Below the pieces are notes generated by a model. The model had not been told where the DNA came from. It saw only the letters and a program-made list of their open reading frames with translations, and made no database searches. Source: Bacteroidota bacterium (GTDB taxonomy: Bacteria; Bacteroidota; Bacteroidia; Chitinophagales; UBA8649). From it: 9,126 bases of DNA. The stretch spans positions 1,240 through 10,365 of the forward strand of contig DLYY01000019.1 in NCBI GenBank assembly GCA_003447535.1, written 5' to 3'. Positions 6,904-9,126 of this stretch are shown in pieces. The position numbers were made by a program, and so were the translations under genes. Every line of letters begins with the position of its first letter. The stretch's first letter is position 1.

Positions 6904-7416
6904 ATGGTAAGCCTGAAACATCACGTGTCATGGCATACGGCACCAAGAGAAAATCATGTTCGTCTCTGGACCTATATTGCTCATAGAGCGCTAACTAGTG
7001 CCGAAGTAGACCGCGCTAACATGATCTTATCAGCCTTTGTCAGCAATTGGACGTCTCATGGTGATACAATCAATGGAACATTTGGTTGGATTGGAAGCCA
7101 CGCTTTAGTCATAGCAAGTCCCATTAGTGAATCCTTAAGCGGATGTGGAATAGACCAAAACATAAGCGCTATTCGAGCGATAGAAGAAGCAATTGAAATC
7201 AAGTTACTCGTCCGAAACCTAGTCTTATCTCTACAAACGAATGGGGAGTATTCTACTCGAAGCATCAATGCAATAGATACAATAACTGATGAGCAATTGG
7301 TGTTTATGTGGAATACAACAAAAGCCGATATTGAGTCTACTCCAATCTTTGTACCTCTAAGCGAATCAGGATTTAAGCAGCTACCAAAAAATACAGGTCT
7401 TTTCTCAAGTCTATAA
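6904..7416 (+). CDS. Conserved Bacteroidota protein of unknown function (often mislabelled 'ABC transporter ATPase')
   Basis: A 170-residue soluble protein with no signal peptide or membrane segment. I recognise it from memory as a Bacteroidota family that databases often label 'ABC transporter ATPase'. It has no Walker A, signature or Walker B motif, so that label is not supported and probably came from its neighbours. Likely conserved blocks are RLWTYIAHRALT (20-31), NWTSHGD (48-54) and LSGCGIDQN (78-86), the last with Cys81 between glycines and an Asp at 84. A strand-rich first half and an Ile/Glu-rich helix (86-104) follow from inspection. It lies 57 bp after the PUR gene with no visible terminator, so it probably belongs to the exporter unit. 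Its end faces the hydroxylase gene across 11 bp. Biochemical function is unknown. Confidence 0.82.
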   Translation: MVSLKHHVSWHTAPRENHVRLWTYIAHRALTSAEVDRANMILSAFVSNWTSHGDTINGTFGWIGSHALVIASPISESLSGCGIDQNISAIRAIEEAIEIKLLVRNLVLSLQTNGEYSTRSINAIDTITDEQLVFMWNTTKADIESTPIFVPLSESGFKQLPKNTGLFSSL

Positions 7417-7427
7417 TAAAGACAAGC

Positions 7428-8066
7428 CTATCCTTCTTTCTCGAAGTCTGTTCCAAAAATGATATCCCACGTTTTTGAAGTAAACCCAAATCCTACATCT
7501 GGGTTTTTGTAGTGGTGTTTCATATGATGCTCCTTGATCGCTTGAAAGTAAGAGTTCTTCCAATTCAAGTGATGCGTTGCATAATGCATCAAATCATAGA
7601 ATAAGTAGGTGCCAATAAATCCAGCAAAAAAGGCATTCGCCATTGCACCATATCCTGCCGCATTAAAGCATAAAACAAAGAGATAATAGAATGTGGTAGC
7701 TAGGGGAATACTAACAATCGGTGGCATGACCAAACGCAAACTATCTTGCGGATAATCGTGATGGACTCCATGAAAAATGAAGTGAATACGTTTCAATAGT
7801 TTTCCCTTAGGATGAAAATGAAACAGAAAACGGTGGATTAGATACTCCGCAAGTGTCCATAAAACAGCACCACTGACGATTAAGCCCAAATAGATATGCC
7901 ACTGAACTCCTGCCTCAAAGGATAACCAAGAAAAAAACACCACAGCAGGCACATAAATTATAATCGGAACCCAGAATGGAATTCGCGAGAATACATCAAG
8001 AAAGTTGTTGTCAAATAGTCTTGGAGATTCATCCTTCGTATTTACAAATAATCTTCCTTCAGCCAT
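7428..8066 (-). CDS. Fatty acid hydroxylase superfamily membrane enzyme (FA2H/Scs7-like)
   Basis: Integral membrane di-metal hydroxylase of 212 residues resembling the catalytic part of fatty acid 2-hydroxylase (FA2H in animals, Scs7 in yeast), which hydroxylates the alpha carbon of acyl chains destined for sphingolipids. The histidine boxes are complete: HRFLFH (78-83), HFIFHGVHHDYP (95-106), HYATHH (161-166) and EHHMKHH (179-185). The LRLVMPP block (110-116) and the FGFTSKTWDIIFGT ending (193-206) also fit this group. Membrane segments lie at about 31-50, 57-75 and 118-160. It lacks the cytochrome b5 domain fused to the eukaryotic enzymes, so a separate electron donor is needed. Sphingolipids occur in many Bacteroidota, which makes lipid hydroxylation plausible; the exact substrate is inferred. 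It is monocistronic here and divergent from msrB. Confidence 0.88.
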   Translation of the reverse strand: MAEGRLFVNTKDESPRLFDNNFLDVFSRIPFWVPIIIYVPAVVFFSWLSFEAGVQWHIYLGLIVSGAVLWTLAEYLIHRFLFHFHPKGKLLKRIHFIFHGVHHDYPQDSLRLVMPPIVSIPLATTFYYLFVLCFNAAGYGAMANAFFAGFIGTYLFYDLMHYATHHLNWKNSYFQAIKEHHMKHHYKNPDVGFGFTSKTWDIIFGTDFEKEG

Positions 8067-8200
8067 AATACTTGTTATCAGTTTGGAATGTGAAGATACT
8101 TAATTGCAATGCAACCTTGTAATCCTTCAAAAACTTTTAATTTACGACACGTATCCAAGCATCTGGATGCCCCTGATATTTACATATTAAAAATGTGATT

Positions 8201-8644
8201 ATGCAACATTGGAAAGACATTATTCATCTCATCGAATACCGCCAAGCTCTCCATCCTGATCCCGTAATGAAGACAAAAGAAGAATGGAAAGGTATTTTGG
8301 ACGAGCAAACCTATAGGATAACAAGGGAAGGAGGAACCGAAGCCGCAGGTTCAGGAAGTCATTGCAGTCGATTTGAGCCAGGAATTTATAACTGTTCGTG
8401 CTGTAAAAGCCCCCTTTTTGACTCAACGACAAAATTCGAATCAGGAAGTGGATGGCCGAGTTTTGATAAACCCATTGAGCCAACTAGCATAAGATATATC
8501 AAAGATGTTTCCCATGGCATGGTTCGAGTGGAGATTCAGTGCCATCGTTGTGAAGCGCACCTTGGACATGTATTCCCTGATGGACCTACGGCCACTGGCT
8601 TGCGATACTGTGTTAACTCGCTCAGTCTAGTCAAAGCAGATTAA
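8201..8644 (+). CDS. msrB: Peptide-methionine (R)-S-oxide reductase
   Basis: Reduces the R form of methionine sulfoxide in proteins, repairing oxidative damage; no signal peptide, so cytosolic. I choose ATG 8201 (147 residues) over a GTG two codons upstream and over ATG 8267, because Bacteroidota MsrB proteins carry a short N-terminal extension like MQHWKDIIHL before the conserved EEWK. Zinc-binding pairs are Cys65/Cys68 (CSCC) and Cys114/Cys117 (CHRC). SGSGWPSF (81-88), AHLGHVFPDGP (119-129) and RYCVNS (135-140) are present, with Cys137 as the catalytic residue. Cys55 in SGSHC is a candidate resolving cysteine. The usual (P/H)FSGE stretch after GTE is here AAGSGS, a mild departure. It is upstream of, and on the same strand as, a membrane hydroxylase gene 63 bp away. 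Confidence 0.94.
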   Translation: MQHWKDIIHLIEYRQALHPDPVMKTKEEWKGILDEQTYRITREGGTEAAGSGSHCSRFEPGIYNCSCCKSPLFDSTTKFESGSGWPSFDKPIEPTSIRYIKDVSHGMVRVEIQCHRCEAHLGHVFPDGPTATGLRYCVNSLSLVKAD

Positions 8645-8707
8645 CTCGATTCGTTCTGTGACATTTTTACACGTAATTAATGGGCTTTAATCCATATCTT
8701 CAATCAC

Positions 8708-9126
8708 GTGGGAAGTTTTGCAGATGCCTTAAACTATGGCATACCTTTTTTTTCAATCCTGATTTGTATAGAGTTCATCTATGGCTACGTAGTTAAGAAC
8801 CAAACGATGCGGTGGATGGACACTGTGGCAAGTCTTAGCTCGGGTATAACCAATATAACCAAGTCAATACTAGGCATAGTCATAATGCTAATTGGCTACG
8901 ATTTTCTCTTGAGGCATCTAGGACCATCGTACCCCTTACAAGCCACCTGGTGGATGTACGTTGTGGTATTTATTATTAAAGATTTTGCCGGGTATTGGGT
9001 GCACCGCTGGGAACATGAAATTAACGTTTTGTGGAATCGACATCTCATACACCATAGTAGTGAAGAATTCAATCTGGCTTGTGCGCTGCGACAATCTGTA
9101 AGTGAAATCTTTTCCTTTATCGCAAT
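8708..9126 (+). CDS. Sterol desaturase superfamily membrane hydroxylase, 3'-truncated
   Basis: The frame runs open from GTG 8708 to the window edge, giving 139 residues of what is normally a much longer protein. An in-frame TAA at 8678 and no ATG between limit the start, and GTG 8708 gives MGSFADALNYGIPFF followed at once by the first membrane segment, as in relatives. TMRWMDTVASLSSGITN (33-49) is the Bacteroidota signature of the group. DFAGYWVHRWEHEIN (92-106) carries HxxxH at His99/His103, and RHLIHHSSEEFNLACALR (111-128) carries HxxHH at 112/115/116. The last histidine box lies beyond the window. The group resembles alkylglycerol monooxygenase, acting on membrane lipids; substrate not determined. 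It may be co-transcribed with msrB, 63 bp upstream. Confidence 0.87.
   Translation, partial: MGSFADALNYGIPFFSILICIEFIYGYVVKNQTMRWMDTVASLSSGITNITKSILGIVIMLIGYDFLLRHLGPSYPLQATWWMYVVVFIIKDFAGYWVHRWEHEINVLWNRHLIHHSSEEFNLACALRQSVSEIFSFIA

Noticed and set aside
6860..6910. 16-codon frame beginning ATG 6860 and overlapping the start at 6904
   Set aside because: Short, polar and Asn-rich with no conserved feature; could be a leader but nothing supports it.
6736..7268. Minus-strand open frames at 6736-6924 and 7056-7268
   Set aside because: Antisense to the PUR gene and the unknown protein gene, with no motifs.
8159..8170. GCATC-TG-GATGC palindrome upstream of msrB
   Set aside because: Five-base arms with a two-base spacer are common by chance; no promoter element could be paired with it convincingly.
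8229..8483. Minus-strand open frame inside msrB
   Set aside because: Antisense to the zinc-binding half of MsrB; Leu/Arg/Ser-rich with no family resemblance.

Overview
The window looks like a chromosomal housekeeping segment from a member of the Bacteroidota, probably Flavobacteriia or a close relative. The support is a long (about 306 residue) NusB, a PUR-domain protein of the DUF3276 type, an uncharacterised small protein family seen mainly in this phylum, and an MsrB with the extended N-terminus usual there. The DNA is AT-leaning, Shine-Dalgarno sequences are weak or absent, and GTG starts are frequent. No tRNA, rRNA, insertion sequence, phage gene or CRISPR array was seen.

Layout. Bases 2-2519 (+): the 3' part of a biotin-dependent acyl-CoA carboxylase beta subunit, then two tandem envelope proteins with a thioredoxin fold, first a lipoprotein and then a secreted one. 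Bases 2573-4578 (-): a leucine-dehydrogenase-type amino acid dehydrogenase followed 11 bp later by nusB; nusB converges on the second thioredoxin gene. Bases 4579-4703: a divergent control region with a candidate promoter and a nested inverted repeat. Bases 4704-7416 (+): an ABC exporter half-transporter, a PUR/DUF3276 protein and an uncharacterised protein, in one probable transcription unit. Bases 7428-8066 (-): a fatty acid hydroxylase-like membrane enzyme. Bases 8201-9126 (+): msrB, then a sterol desaturase superfamily membrane enzyme that runs off the end of the window.

How they fit together. The carboxylase (if it is a methylcrotonyl-CoA carboxylase) and the dehydrogenase would supply two steps of leucine breakdown, although they lie in separate units. 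The thioredoxin-like pair points to redox work in the periplasm, and MsrB to repair of oxidised methionine. The two membrane hydroxylases flanking msrB suggest modification of membrane lipids. The least understood part is the exporter-PUR-unknown protein cluster: the exporter has an Asp where the catalytic Glu is normally found, and the last protein has no known function. No defence, toxin or mobile system was recognised.
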